Below are positions 15,440 to 21,817 of a stretch of 21,817 nt of DNA, one piece after another. Position numbers and translations under genes: made by a program. Position 1 is the stretch's first letter. Each line of letters begins with the position of its first letter. The notes under the pieces are model-generated. The model was not told the origin of the DNA and did no database searches. It saw only the letters and a list, made by a program, of their open reading frames with translations. The stretch is from CAZXNF01 sp050741255 (lineage in GTDB: Bacteria > Pseudomonadota > Gammaproteobacteria > Burkholderiales > SG8-41): positions 1 through 21,817 of the forward strand of contig JBOIEQ010000066.1 of the NCBI GenBank assembly GCA_050741255.1, in the 5' to 3' direction.

Positions 15440-16789
15440 TCACAATCCGTAAGCCGTTCGCAGCAGCGTCAGTGGGTGCGCGACCTGCCCGGACGTGTTG
15501 CCCGCTTCGCGCACGCCCTGCTCGATGTGGCGGCCGGCAAGCTGGCAGTCGGAGGCGATCCAGTCGGGCGCGGCGCCGCCGGGCGGCTCGCCCATCGCGC
15601 GGAACACCGGCCGGCCGATCTTCATGGCCAGGGCGTGAAATTCCTTTTTGACGCCCCAGGTGCCGGAATGGCCGGAGCAGCGCTCGACGGTGTTGATCTT
15701 CTCCTTCGCCGCGAGCTGCAGCAGTTCGCGGGTCTTCTGGCCCACGTTCTGCACCCGCAGGTGGCAGGCCACGTGGTAGGACACGGTGCCGAGATCTTGC
15801 TGGAAATCGGTTTTCAGCAAGCCGTCCTTGTTCCTTGCCACGAAATACTCGAAGGGATCGAACATCGCCTCCGCGACCGCCTTGACGTCGGCATCCCCGG
15901 GAAACATCAACGGCAGTTCCTGCTTGTACATCAGCGTGCAGGACGGAATCGGCGTGACGATCGCGTAGCCCTCGCGCGCGAGCTTCGCGAGCTGCGGAAT
16001 GTTCCTGTCCTTCAGCGCCGCCACCGCGTCCAGATCGCCCAGCTCGAGCTTGGGCATGCCGCAGCAGGCTTCCTTGTCCACGAGCGTCCAGGGAATCTCG
16101 TTGTGATCGAGCACCCGCGTGAGGTCGTGCCCGATGCCCGGCTCGTTGTAGTTCACGTAGCAGGTGGCATAGATCGCGACCTTGCCGGGCGTCCGCGCAC
16201 CGTCCTTCACGGCCTGCGCTGCGGCCTGGCCCGCCGAGCGGCGGAAGGTCGGCGCGGCGTAGGACGGGATCCATGCCTTGCGGTCGACTCCCAGCACGGA
16301 TTCCATCAGGGCGCGCGCCGGCGCCGTCTTGTTCACGGCGTTGACCACCTGGACCACCACCGGAATGGCGGCGAGCTTGCCCAGCGCATCGGTGCTCGCG
16401 AGCACCTTGTCGCGCAGCTTCGCCTCGCCCTGCCGGAACTTCACCGCCTTGGCACGCAGCATCAGGTGCGGGAAGTCCACGTTCCAGGGGTGCGGCGGCA
16501 CGTAAGGGCACTTGGTCATGTAGCAGAGGTCGCACAGGTAGCACTGGTCGACGACCTTCCAGAAATCCTGCTTGTCGACGCCATCGACCTCCAGCGTGCT
16601 GGATGCGTCGACGAGGTCGAACAGGGTCGGAAACGCGCTGCACAGGTTCACGCAGCGCCGGCAGCCGTGGCAGATGTCGAACACGCGTTCGAGCTCCGCA
16701 TCGAGCTTCGCCGGATCCTGGAAATCCGCGCTGGTCCAGTCCAGCGGATGCCGGGTGGGCGCTTCGAGGCTGCCTTCGCGGATGCTCAT
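15440..16789 (-). CDS. Fe-S oxidoreductase, GlpC/HdrD-like, rubrerythrin-associated
   Basis: The 449-aa cytoplasmic protein probably carries electrons through two [4Fe-4S] clusters. The first motif is C40-x2-C43-x2-C46-x3-C50; the second is C83-x2-C86-x2-C89-x4-C94-P, with one extra residue in the last gap. The C-terminal half has two CCG-type units: EACCGMPKLELGD, and VACHLRVQNVG with ERCSGHSGTWG, where CSG replaces CCG. The start at 16789 (MSIREGSLEA) precedes the conserved part; the frame remains open to 16864 but enters a repeat. Placed between rubrerythrin and DUF3501, it is a candidate electron donor to rubrerythrin. That role is inference. Confidence 0.9.
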   Translation of the reverse strand: MSIREGSLEAPTRHPLDWTSADFQDPAKLDAELERVFDICHGCRRCVNLCSAFPTLFDLVDASSTLEVDGVDKQDFWKVVDQCYLCDLCYMTKCPYVPPHPWNVDFPHLMLRAKAVKFRQGEAKLRDKVLASTDALGKLAAIPVVVQVVNAVNKTAPARALMESVLGVDRKAWIPSYAAPTFRRSAGQAAAQAVKDGARTPGKVAIYATCYVNYNEPGIGHDLTRVLDHNEIPWTLVDKEACCGMPKLELGDLDAVAALKDRNIPQLAKLAREGYAIVTPIPSCTLMYKQELPLMFPGDADVKAVAEAMFDPFEYFVARNKDGLLKTDFQQDLGTVSYHVACHLRVQNVGQKTRELLQLAAKEKINTVERCSGHSGTWGVKKEFHALAMKIGRPVFRAMGEPPGGAAPDWIASDCQLAGRHIEQGVREAGNTSGQVAHPLTLLRTAYGL

Positions 16790-16798
16790 TCTGCGGTC

Positions 16799-16888
16799 AG
16801 GGGTAAGGAGTGAAGGGAACCCGTGCCAATAGAAAAGGGTGGGAGCGAGGCGTTGCCCCCTCACTCCTCACCCCTCGCCGCTCACGGG
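16799..16888. repeat. Imperfect inverted repeat with heptamer units
   Basis: The arm at 16799-16817 (AGGGGTAAGGAGTGAAGGG) and the reverse complement of 16857-16875 agree at 17 of 19 positions, with a 39-nt spacer. The right side reads as successive 7-mers (TCACTCC, TCACCCC, TCGCCGC, TCACGGG; 16861-16888). It fills nearly the whole space between rubrerythrin and the Fe-S gene. Confidence 0.75.
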
Positions 16889-16890
16889 CT

Positions 16891-17310
16891 TCAGTCTTGC
16901 AGCGCGTCCAGTGCTTTCTGGAAGCGGTTGGCGTGCGAACGCTCGGCCTTGGCCAGCGTCTCGAACCAGTCGGCGATTTCGCCGAAGCCTTCATCGCGCG
17001 CGCTCTTGGCCATGCCCGGATACATGTCGGTGTATTCGTGCGTCTCGCCCGCCACGGCCGCCTTCAGGTTCAGCCGGCTCGAGCCAATCGGCAGCCCGGT
17101 GGCCGGATCGCCCACGGTTTCGAGGTACTCCAGATGGCCGTGCGCGTGGCCCGTCTCGCCTTCGGCGGTCGAGCGGAACAGCGCCGCGACGTCGTTCTGG
17201 CCTTCCACGTCGGCCTTGCTTGCGAAGTAGAGGTAACGGCGGTTGGCCTGCGATTCGCCGGCGAATGCCGCTTTCAGATTCCCTTCGGTCTTGGATCCCT
17301 TGAGTTGCAT
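16891..17310 (-). CDS. Rubrerythrin (without rubredoxin domain)
   Basis: A diiron peroxidase that reduces hydrogen peroxide in the cytoplasm. The 139-aa product is a four-helix bundle with all seven expected metal ligands: E19, E52, H55, E89, E92, E123 and H126 (GETGH, GETHEY and AERSH). The C-terminal rubredoxin domain of classical rubrerythrin is missing, so an external electron donor is required; the next gene is a suitable Fe-S protein. CAGGAG lies 6 nt before the ATG. It is the first gene of the four-gene unit, behind the promoter at 17494-17523 and a leader of about 177 nt. Confidence 0.95.
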   Translation of the reverse strand: MQLKGSKTEGNLKAAFAGESQANRRYLYFASKADVEGQNDVAALFRSTAEGETGHAHGHLEYLETVGDPATGLPIGSSRLNLKAAVAGETHEYTDMYPGMAKSARDEGFGEIADWFETLAKAERSHANRFQKALDALQD

Positions 17311-17460
17311 GAGACGCTCCTGTGACTCGTTGATCGTTGATGGTCGTGCCGTGCCGGAAGTGCGGAAAGGGAAACCGGCGCTGCGCGGGGAGGCTGACTC
17401 GGGTTCCCCTGCGGTGCCAGGCGCCCGTGGGCCAGTGGTGCATGCCGTTCAAACCCACCG

Positions 17461-17487
17461 ACAGAGTTTAGACTTGATCTAATCTGT
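17461..17487. promoter_or_regulatory. Dyad at the rubrerythrin transcript start
   Basis: TTAGA-CTTGA-TCTAA (17468-17482) is a perfect 5-bp inverted repeat, flanked by ACAGA (17461-17465) and TCTGT (17483-17487), which also pair with a 2-nt bulge. It begins right at the predicted transcript start, so it may be a repressor operator (it loosely fits the 7-1-7 layout of Fur/PerR boxes) or a 5' mRNA hairpin. Confidence 0.5.
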
Positions 17488-17493
17488 GAACCG

Positions 17494-17523
17494 AGTATAA
17501 AAGCCGCCCTTCCGCACTGTCAA
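17494..17523 (-). promoter_or_regulatory. Sigma70 promoter of the rubrerythrin unit
   Basis: On the minus strand a perfect -35 TTGACA (17523-17518) is followed 18 nt later by TATACT (17499-17494), five of six consensus bases. The predicted transcript start is near 17487. This is one of the best promoters in the window. Confidence 0.75.
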
Positions 17524-17572
17524 GAATAGTCCCTCGACCACCGCTCCCCGCGGGTCCGCCGGCGTCCGGCTT

Positions 17573-18097
17573 TCAGCGCGCTTCCGCCGGGTCGCGCGGG
17601 TGCCGGTCCGCACCCGTCCGACGATCACGGGCGAGGAAAGGCGACAGTTCCGTCAGCGCCAGCGTGTAGACGTCGCGTTTGAACTCGATCACCGCCTCGA
17701 GCGGCACCCAGTAGGCGTGCCAGCGCCAGGCGTCGAACTCCGGCTTTTCGCACGCGCGCAAAGACACGTCGTTGTCACGCCCGACGAGCCGCAGCAGATA
17801 CCAGATCTGCTTCTGGCCGCGATAATTGCCGCGCCATTCACGCCGGATCCACTGCTCCGGGACGTCGTAACGCAGCCACTCGCGCGTGCGCCCGAGTATG
17901 CGCACGTGCTGCGGCTCCAGCCCGACTTCCTCTTTCAGCTCGCGGTACATGGCCCGTTCCGGCGTTTCGCCCCGCTTGATGCCGCCCTGCGGGAACTGCC
18001 AGGAGTGCTCATGCACCCGCTTGCCCCAGAACACCTCGTTCCGGTGATTGCAGAGAACGATGCCGACGTTGGGGCGATAACCGTCTTTATCGATCAT
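17573..18097 (-). CDS. rppH: RNA pyrophosphohydrolase RppH
   Basis: This Nudix hydrolase removes pyrophosphate from mRNA 5' ends and so starts RNase E-dependent decay. The 174-aa product begins MIDKDGYRPNVGIVLCN and has the Nudix box at residues 38-60 (G38, E44, and R52-E-L-K-E56-E57 as metal ligands). The SWQFPQGGIK segment before it and the TREWLRYDVP segment after it are typical of RppH. AAGGGATC precedes the ATG at 18097. The C-terminal 15 residues are charged and variable. It lies downstream of the aminopropyltransferase-like gene on the same strand with a 102-nt gap. Confidence 0.95.
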   Translation of the reverse strand: MIDKDGYRPNVGIVLCNHRNEVFWGKRVHEHSWQFPQGGIKRGETPERAMYRELKEEVGLEPQHVRILGRTREWLRYDVPEQWIRREWRGNYRGQKQIWYLLRLVGRDNDVSLRACEKPEFDAWRWHAYWVPLEAVIEFKRDVYTLALTELSPFLARDRRTGADRHPRDPAEAR

Positions 18098-18199
18098 ACG
18101 AGTGATCCCTTATGACGCTAACGCTATCCTGCGTCCCCAACCTGTCCGTAGATGCGGAAAATTTTTTCACATTTCCGCCCCGATGGAAAGCGCGGCGAC

Positions 18200-18988
18200 T
18201 TACGCCTGCAGCCGCTCGGCGTCGTGCGGGTTCATTTTCGCGAGCCGGGTCACGAATCCGGCAAATCCGAGGTCGAACTGCGCGTCCAGCGCCCGCGCGC
18301 GCTCGGTCAGGGTGCGCCAGTCCGGCGCCCCGGCCCCGCCCGGCTGCGCGAACACGATTACGTTGCCGGCCTTGCCGTCCGGCAGGCACACCGCGCGGCC
18401 GCCGAAGGCCTCGCCGATCAGTCGCAGGCAGTCGTGAAACGCCCGGTCGTCGCCCCACAGGTTGACCACGAGCACCCCGCCCGGCTTGAGGCGGGCCCGG
18501 CAGTCGCGGTAGAACTTGAGTGTGGCCACCTCCTCGGCCTGCGCCTCGGCGCCGTAGCCATCGACCATCACGACGTCCCAGGTGCGGGTTGCCTCACCGA
18601 CATACTGCGCCGCCTCGGCGACCACGACTTCCAGCCGTTCGTCGTTCGGCGGCAGCAGGAAACAGTGGCGGGCGATGGTCACCACCTGCGGGTTGATCTC
18701 GACCGCGGTGACCCGGGTGTCCGGAAACTGCCGGTGCAGGAACTTGGCGAGCGATCCGCCGCCCAGGCCGACCAGCAGCACGGACGGCGGCGGTTCGCGG
18801 AACAGCAAAAAGCCCATCATGCAGCGCGTGTAGGCCACCTCCAGGTCGTACGGCCGCGCGATGCGCATCGCGCTCTGCACCGTGTCGCTGCCGATGTGCA
18901 GCTGGCGCACGCCGAACTTCTCGCTCACGTAAACGGTTTCTTCGTCGGTTTCGGGCTTGCGGACGCGCCAGGCCTTGAGGAATCGCAT
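18200..18988 (-). CDS. Spermidine synthase-like (SpeE fold) protein
   Basis: The 262-aa protein has a Rossmann methyltransferase/aminopropyltransferase fold: GLGGGSL (74-80), VEINP (96-100, acidic residue for the ribose) and VMVDGYG with D143. It aligns in layout with SpeE, but the SpeE signature GGGDG reads GGGSL and the DxxD(P) active-site segment keeps only its first Asp. A true polyamine synthase activity is therefore doubtful; databases usually label such proteins spermidine synthase. The start at 18988 has no clear SD. The open frame continues far upstream but is antisense to proS. It diverges from proS across a 66-base spacer. Confidence 0.85.
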   Translation of the reverse strand: MRFLKAWRVRKPETDEETVYVSEKFGVRQLHIGSDTVQSAMRIARPYDLEVAYTRCMMGFLLFREPPPSVLLVGLGGGSLAKFLHRQFPDTRVTAVEINPQVVTIARHCFLLPPNDERLEVVVAEAAQYVGEATRTWDVVMVDGYGAEAQAEEVATLKFYRDCRARLKPGGVLVVNLWGDDRAFHDCLRLIGEAFGGRAVCLPDGKAGNVIVFAQPGGAGAPDWRTLTERARALDAQFDLGFAGFVTRLAKMNPHDAERLQA

Positions 18989-18998
18989 GTCGTTGATA

Positions 18999-19029
18999 TT
19001 GATAGATTGCGGAGGGGCTTCGGTAGAAT
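18999..19029 (+). promoter_or_regulatory. Possible promoter of proS
   Basis: TTGATA (18999-19004) and TAGAAT (19024-19029) are separated by 19 nt, slightly long. The predicted transcript starts about 20 nt before the proS ATG. Confidence 0.4.
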
Positions 19030-19054
19030 AGCGGCTTTTCGCCGAAAGCGGTTC

Positions 19055-20788
19055 ATGCGCGTCTCGCAGTTTTTCCTCCCCACGCTGAAAGAAGCCCCCG
19101 CCGAAGCGGAACTGGTCAGCCACCAGCTCATGCTGCGCGCGGGACTGATCCGGCGGCTGGGCAGCGGGCTCTACACCTGGCTGCCGCTGGGCCTGCGCGT
19201 GCTGCGCAAAGTCGAGGCTGTCGTGCGTGAGGAGATGAACCGTGCCGGCGCGATCGAACTGGCCATGCCCTGCATCACGCCCGCCGAGCTGTGGCAGGAA
19301 ACCGGCCGCTGGGAGGCCTTCGGCCCGCAGATGCTGCGCATCAAGGATCGCCATGAGCGCGACTTCCTGTTCGGGCCGACGCACGAAGAGGTCGTCACCG
19401 ATCTCGTGCGTCGCGAGGTCAAAAGCTACCGCCAGTTGCCGCTGAACCTCTACCAGATCCAGACCAAGTTCCGCGACGAGATCCGGCCGCGCTTCGGGGT
19501 CATGCGCGCACGCGAATTCCTGATGAAAGATGCCTACTCCTTCCACACGGATGCGGCGAGCCTGGAGGTCACCTACCGCGCCATGTACGACGCCTACGCG
19601 CGCATCTTCACGCGACTGGGGCTGAAATTCCGCGCGGTGGCCGCCGACCCCGGCGCGATCGGCGGCACCGGCTCGCACGAGTTTCACGTGCTGGCGGATT
19701 CCGGCGAGGACGCCATCGCCTTCTGTCCGCAATCGGACTATGCGGCCAACGTCGAGCTGGCGGAGGCGCTGCCGGCGGTCAAGGCCGCGCCGGCGCCCGC
19801 GCAGCCCCTCGCCCGTATCCCCACGCCCGGCCTGCGCACGATCGAGGACCTGGTAAAAACGGCCGGCGTGCCGATCGAAAAAACGGTCAAGACCCTGGTC
19901 TACGAAGGCGCCGACGGCCTCGTCGCGCTGATCGTGCGCGGCGACCATCTGCTGAACGAGGTCAAGGCGGCCAAGCTGCCCGGGATCGCCGCGCCGCTGC
20001 GCCCGGCGCGCGAAGAGGACGTGCGGCGCGTGTTCGGCGCCGGCTTCGGCTCGCTCGGCCCCCGGTTCAAGGACGCCCCGCCGGCCGGACTCACGATCGT
20101 CGTGGACCGCTCGGCGGCGGTCATCGGCGACTTCTGCTGCGGCGCCAACGAGGACGGCTTCCATTTCACCGGCGTCAACTGGGGGCGAGACCTGCCGGTG
20201 CCCGCCCTCATCGCGGATCTCCGCAACGCGGTGGCCGGCGACCCCAGCCCCGACGGCAAGGGCGCGCTCGAGCTCTGCCGCGGCATCGAGGTCGGCCACG
20301 TGTTCCAGTTGCGCACCAAATACTCCCAGGCGATGGGCGCGACCTACCTCGACGAGAAAGGCGCCTCGCAGGTCATGGAGATGGGCTGCTACGGCATCGG
20401 CGTCTCGCGCATCGTCGCCGCGGCCATCGAGCAGAACAACGACGAGCGCGGCATCCTGTGGCCGTCGCCCATGGCGCCCTTCCAGGTCGCGATCGTGCCG
20501 ATCGGTGCAGCCAAGAGCGAGGCCGTGCGCGCGGCCGCGGTGCAACTGCATGACGAACTCGCAGCCGCCGGCATCGAAGTCCTGCTCGATGACCGCGACG
20601 AGCGGCCGGGCGTGATGTTCGCGGACATGGAACTGATCGGCATTCCGCATCGCCTGGTCGTGGGCGAACGCGGACTCAAGCAGGGTCAGGTCGAATACAA
20701 GGGCCGGCTCGACGCCGAGGCGACGCTGCTCGCCCCGGACGCAGCGCTCGCCCGCCTGCGCACCGCAATATATGGCGGCGCGGTCTGA
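19055..20788 (+). CDS. proS: Prolyl-tRNA synthetase (bacterial type, with editing domain)
   Basis: It charges tRNA-Pro. The 577-aa enzyme starts MRVSQFFLPT, the usual beginning of the bacterial ProS type. The class II catalytic core shows GSGLYTWLPLG (motif 1 region), FRDEIRPRFGVMRAREF (139-155, motif 2) and, near residue 450, GCYGIGVSR (motif 3). The editing (INS) domain sits between motifs 2 and 3, about residues 225-390. The C-terminal anticodon-binding domain includes DDRDERPGVMFADMELIG. The longer open frame from 18152 is an antisense extension through the SpeE-like gene. No strong SD is visible. Confidence 0.97.
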   Translation: MRVSQFFLPTLKEAPAEAELVSHQLMLRAGLIRRLGSGLYTWLPLGLRVLRKVEAVVREEMNRAGAIELAMPCITPAELWQETGRWEAFGPQMLRIKDRHERDFLFGPTHEEVVTDLVRREVKSYRQLPLNLYQIQTKFRDEIRPRFGVMRAREFLMKDAYSFHTDAASLEVTYRAMYDAYARIFTRLGLKFRAVAADPGAIGGTGSHEFHVLADSGEDAIAFCPQSDYAANVELAEALPAVKAAPAPAQPLARIPTPGLRTIEDLVKTAGVPIEKTVKTLVYEGADGLVALIVRGDHLLNEVKAAKLPGIAAPLRPAREEDVRRVFGAGFGSLGPRFKDAPPAGLTIVVDRSAAVIGDFCCGANEDGFHFTGVNWGRDLPVPALIADLRNAVAGDPSPDGKGALELCRGIEVGHVFQLRTKYSQAMGATYLDEKGASQVMEMGCYGIGVSRIVAAAIEQNNDERGILWPSPMAPFQVAIVPIGAAKSEAVRAAAVQLHDELAAAGIEVLLDDRDERPGVMFADMELIGIPHRLVVGERGLKQGQVEYKGRLDAEATLLAPDAALARLRTAIYGGAV

Positions 20789-20801
20789 ACCTCGACGCCG
20801 T

Positions 20802-21461
20802 ATGCAGCGCCGGCAACTGATCCTCGGCGGCGGCGCGCTGGCGGCGCTGTCCATCACGCCCGGCCGCGCCTGGGCGGGCGCGCAACTCTACGAACCGCTG
20901 TCGGCGAGCGTACAGGCGGCGCTCTACGAAGCCATCAGCGACCATGTCGCGCCGCACCTGGTGTTTCCCGACGAAGCGCAGGCGCGGGACTGGCTGGCCG
21001 ACATGTCGCAGCGACTCACCCGCAAGATTCCCAGTCCGGTGGAGCGGCAGGACTTCCTGGTGTCGGCGCAGTACGAGGCCAAGCGCGCAGGTCTCGATCC
21101 GCAACTGGTGCTGGGGCTGATCCAGGTCGAAAGCAACTTCCGCAAGTACGCCGTATCCCGGGCCGGGGCCCGCGGCTACATGCAGGTCATGCCGTTCTGG
21201 GTGAAACTGATCGGCCGGCCGAGCGATAACCTGTTCAGCCTGCGCACCAATCTGCGCTACGGCTGCGTGATCCTGCGCCACTACCTCGCCATCGAGAACG
21301 GCAACGTGTTCCGGGCGCTGGGCCGCTACAACGGCAGCCTCGGCCAGGCCGAGTATCCCAATCTGGTCCTGCGTGCCTGGCAAGGCCACTGGCAGGTTGC
21401 GGCGGGCACCGCCGCCTCCCCCGCGGTGGCGGGGCCCATCTCCGGCGGCGCCGGACGCTGA
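20802..21461 (+). CDS. Soluble lytic murein transglycosylase, SLT family
   Basis: It cleaves the MurNAc-GlcNAc bond in peptidoglycan to give 1,6-anhydro products, the substrate type recycled by AmpD. From the ATG at 20802 the product is 219 aa, with catalytic E110 in GLIQVESNF, GARGYMQVMP (123-132) and the later LRYGCVILRHYL and ALGRYNGS blocks of the SLT domain. The N-terminus carries two arginines before a hydrophobic segment (MQRRQLILGGGALAAL) ending near GRAWA, so export may be by Tat or Sec. An ATG at 20772 would overlap proS by 17 bases. Neither start has a good SD. It is probably cotranscribed with proS. Confidence 0.9.
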   Translation: MQRRQLILGGGALAALSITPGRAWAGAQLYEPLSASVQAALYEAISDHVAPHLVFPDEAQARDWLADMSQRLTRKIPSPVERQDFLVSAQYEAKRAGLDPQLVLGLIQVESNFRKYAVSRAGARGYMQVMPFWVKLIGRPSDNLFSLRTNLRYGCVILRHYLAIENGNVFRALGRYNGSLGQAEYPNLVLRAWQGHWQVAAGTAASPAVAGPISGGAGR

Positions 21462-21471
21462 CCGCCGGCGT

Positions 21472-21817
21472 TCACACCGCCCGCACGCGCGGCGGCGGAC
21501 CCGTCTCCTCCGCCACCCGCCCGGCGGCAAACAGCTCCTCCAGCGTCTGGCCCATCGCACCGTCGAGCCGGCCGGCCAGCTCGGCGGCCAGCGCGTCGAG
21601 CGGATCGCCGCCCTCCGTGGCCGCGGTCGGCGCGAACACGAACAAGCGAAACACATCGCGCACGCGGACCAGCGACGCGTCGCGCGTTTCCACCCAGCGG
21701 TCGCCGGCGGCGCGCGTCACCCACTGCTGCGCAGCCATCGCCTCGAGAATGCGCTCCGCGCGTTCCGCCGGCAGCGCTGCCGCGCCCGCGAGCGCGGTCA
21801 GGCTCGGCGTGGTGCCG
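21472..21817 (-). CDS. C-terminal part of a YihY/BrkB-type inner membrane protein
   Basis: The frame is open from the right edge to the stop at 21472-21474 (114 codons seen). The visible part is soluble and winged-helix-like: TALAGAAALPAERAERILEA, then QQWVTRAAGDRWV, then RVRDVFRLFVFAP. This pattern resembles the C-terminal tail of the betaproteobacterial YihY (BrkB) membrane proteins; the membrane part would lie outside the window. A start at the internal ATG 21738 would give 88 aa but cuts the conserved helix. It converges on the transglycosylase gene with a 10-base gap. Confidence 0.65.
   Translation of the reverse strand, partial: GTTPSLTALAGAAALPAERAERILEAMAAQQWVTRAAGDRWVETRDASLVRVRDVFRLFVFAPTAATEGGDPLDALAAELAGRLDGAMGQTLEELFAAGRVAEETGPPPRVRAV

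Noticed and set aside
15476..16813. 445-codon plus-strand open frame opposite the Fe-S oxidoreductase
   Set aside because: Mirror of a gene with eight correctly spaced cluster cysteines; the antisense product has no recognisable feature.
17473..17488. FNR/Anr box upstream of rubrerythrin
   Set aside because: Only the TTGAT half is present; the second half reads TCTGT, not ATCAA.
18152..19054. Upstream extension of the proS frame
   Set aside because: It is antisense to the SpeE-like gene; the usual ProS N-terminus begins at 19055.
18989..20857. Minus-strand extension of the SpeE-like frame to 885 codons
   Set aside because: The extension is antisense to proS, whose class II motifs are clear, and has shadow composition; the real start is the ATG at 18988.

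Overview
The window looks like a stretch of core chromosome from a GC-rich betaproteobacterium. The evidence is the protein families and their order: ispB divergent from rplU-rpmA-obgE-proB; ampD, pilR, pilS and a PP0621-type zinc-ribbon gene next to tRNA-Pro; a CNP1-like, DUF3501, Fe-S oxidoreductase and rubrerythrin run; and rppH and proS close together. There is no phage, transposase, integron or CRISPR signature, and gene packing is tight, with several 4-base stop/start overlaps.

Layout from left to right. (1) 1-4641, minus strand: nrdA-nrdB, class Ia ribonucleotide reductase. nrdB runs off the left edge. A strong sigma70 promoter at 4614-4641 overlaps a pair of NrdR-like boxes and is followed by a leader of about 345 nt. 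(2) 4921-9561, minus strand: a likely transcription unit of tRNA-Pro(CGG), a PP0621-family protein, pilS, pilR, a lipoprotein and ampD. (3) 9654-10622, minus strand: ispB, divergent from rplU-rpmA on the plus strand. A strong terminator follows rpmA, then come obgE-proB-DUF3617 with ATGA and GTGA overlaps. (4) 14229-17523, minus strand: a four-gene unit of rubrerythrin, two-cluster Fe-S oxidoreductase, DUF3501 and CNP1-like lipoprotein. It has a near-consensus promoter and a dyad at its predicted transcript start. (5) 17573-18988, minus strand: rppH and an aminopropyltransferase-like protein that lacks spermidine synthase signature residues. (6) 19055-21461, plus strand: proS and a soluble lytic transglycosylase. 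The convergent 3' end of a YihY/BrkB-type membrane protein gene closes the window.

Functionally the window covers deoxyribonucleotide supply, peptidoglycan recycling and turnover (ampD, lytic transglycosylase), two-component control of type IV pili (pilSR, with no pilin genes in view), quinone side-chain synthesis (ispB), ribosome parts and assembly (rplU, rpmA, obgE), proline synthesis and charging (proB, tRNA-Pro, proS), peroxide defence (rubrerythrin unit) and mRNA decay initiation (rppH).

I found no clearly new multi-gene system. The points most worth following are the NrdR-type promoter and the long, structured nrdA leader, the poorly characterised rubrerythrin/Fe-S/DUF3501/CNP1 unit with its 5' dyad, an ampD gene whose conserved N-terminus has no canonical start codon, and an inverted repeat with heptamer units between rubrerythrin and its Fe-S partner.
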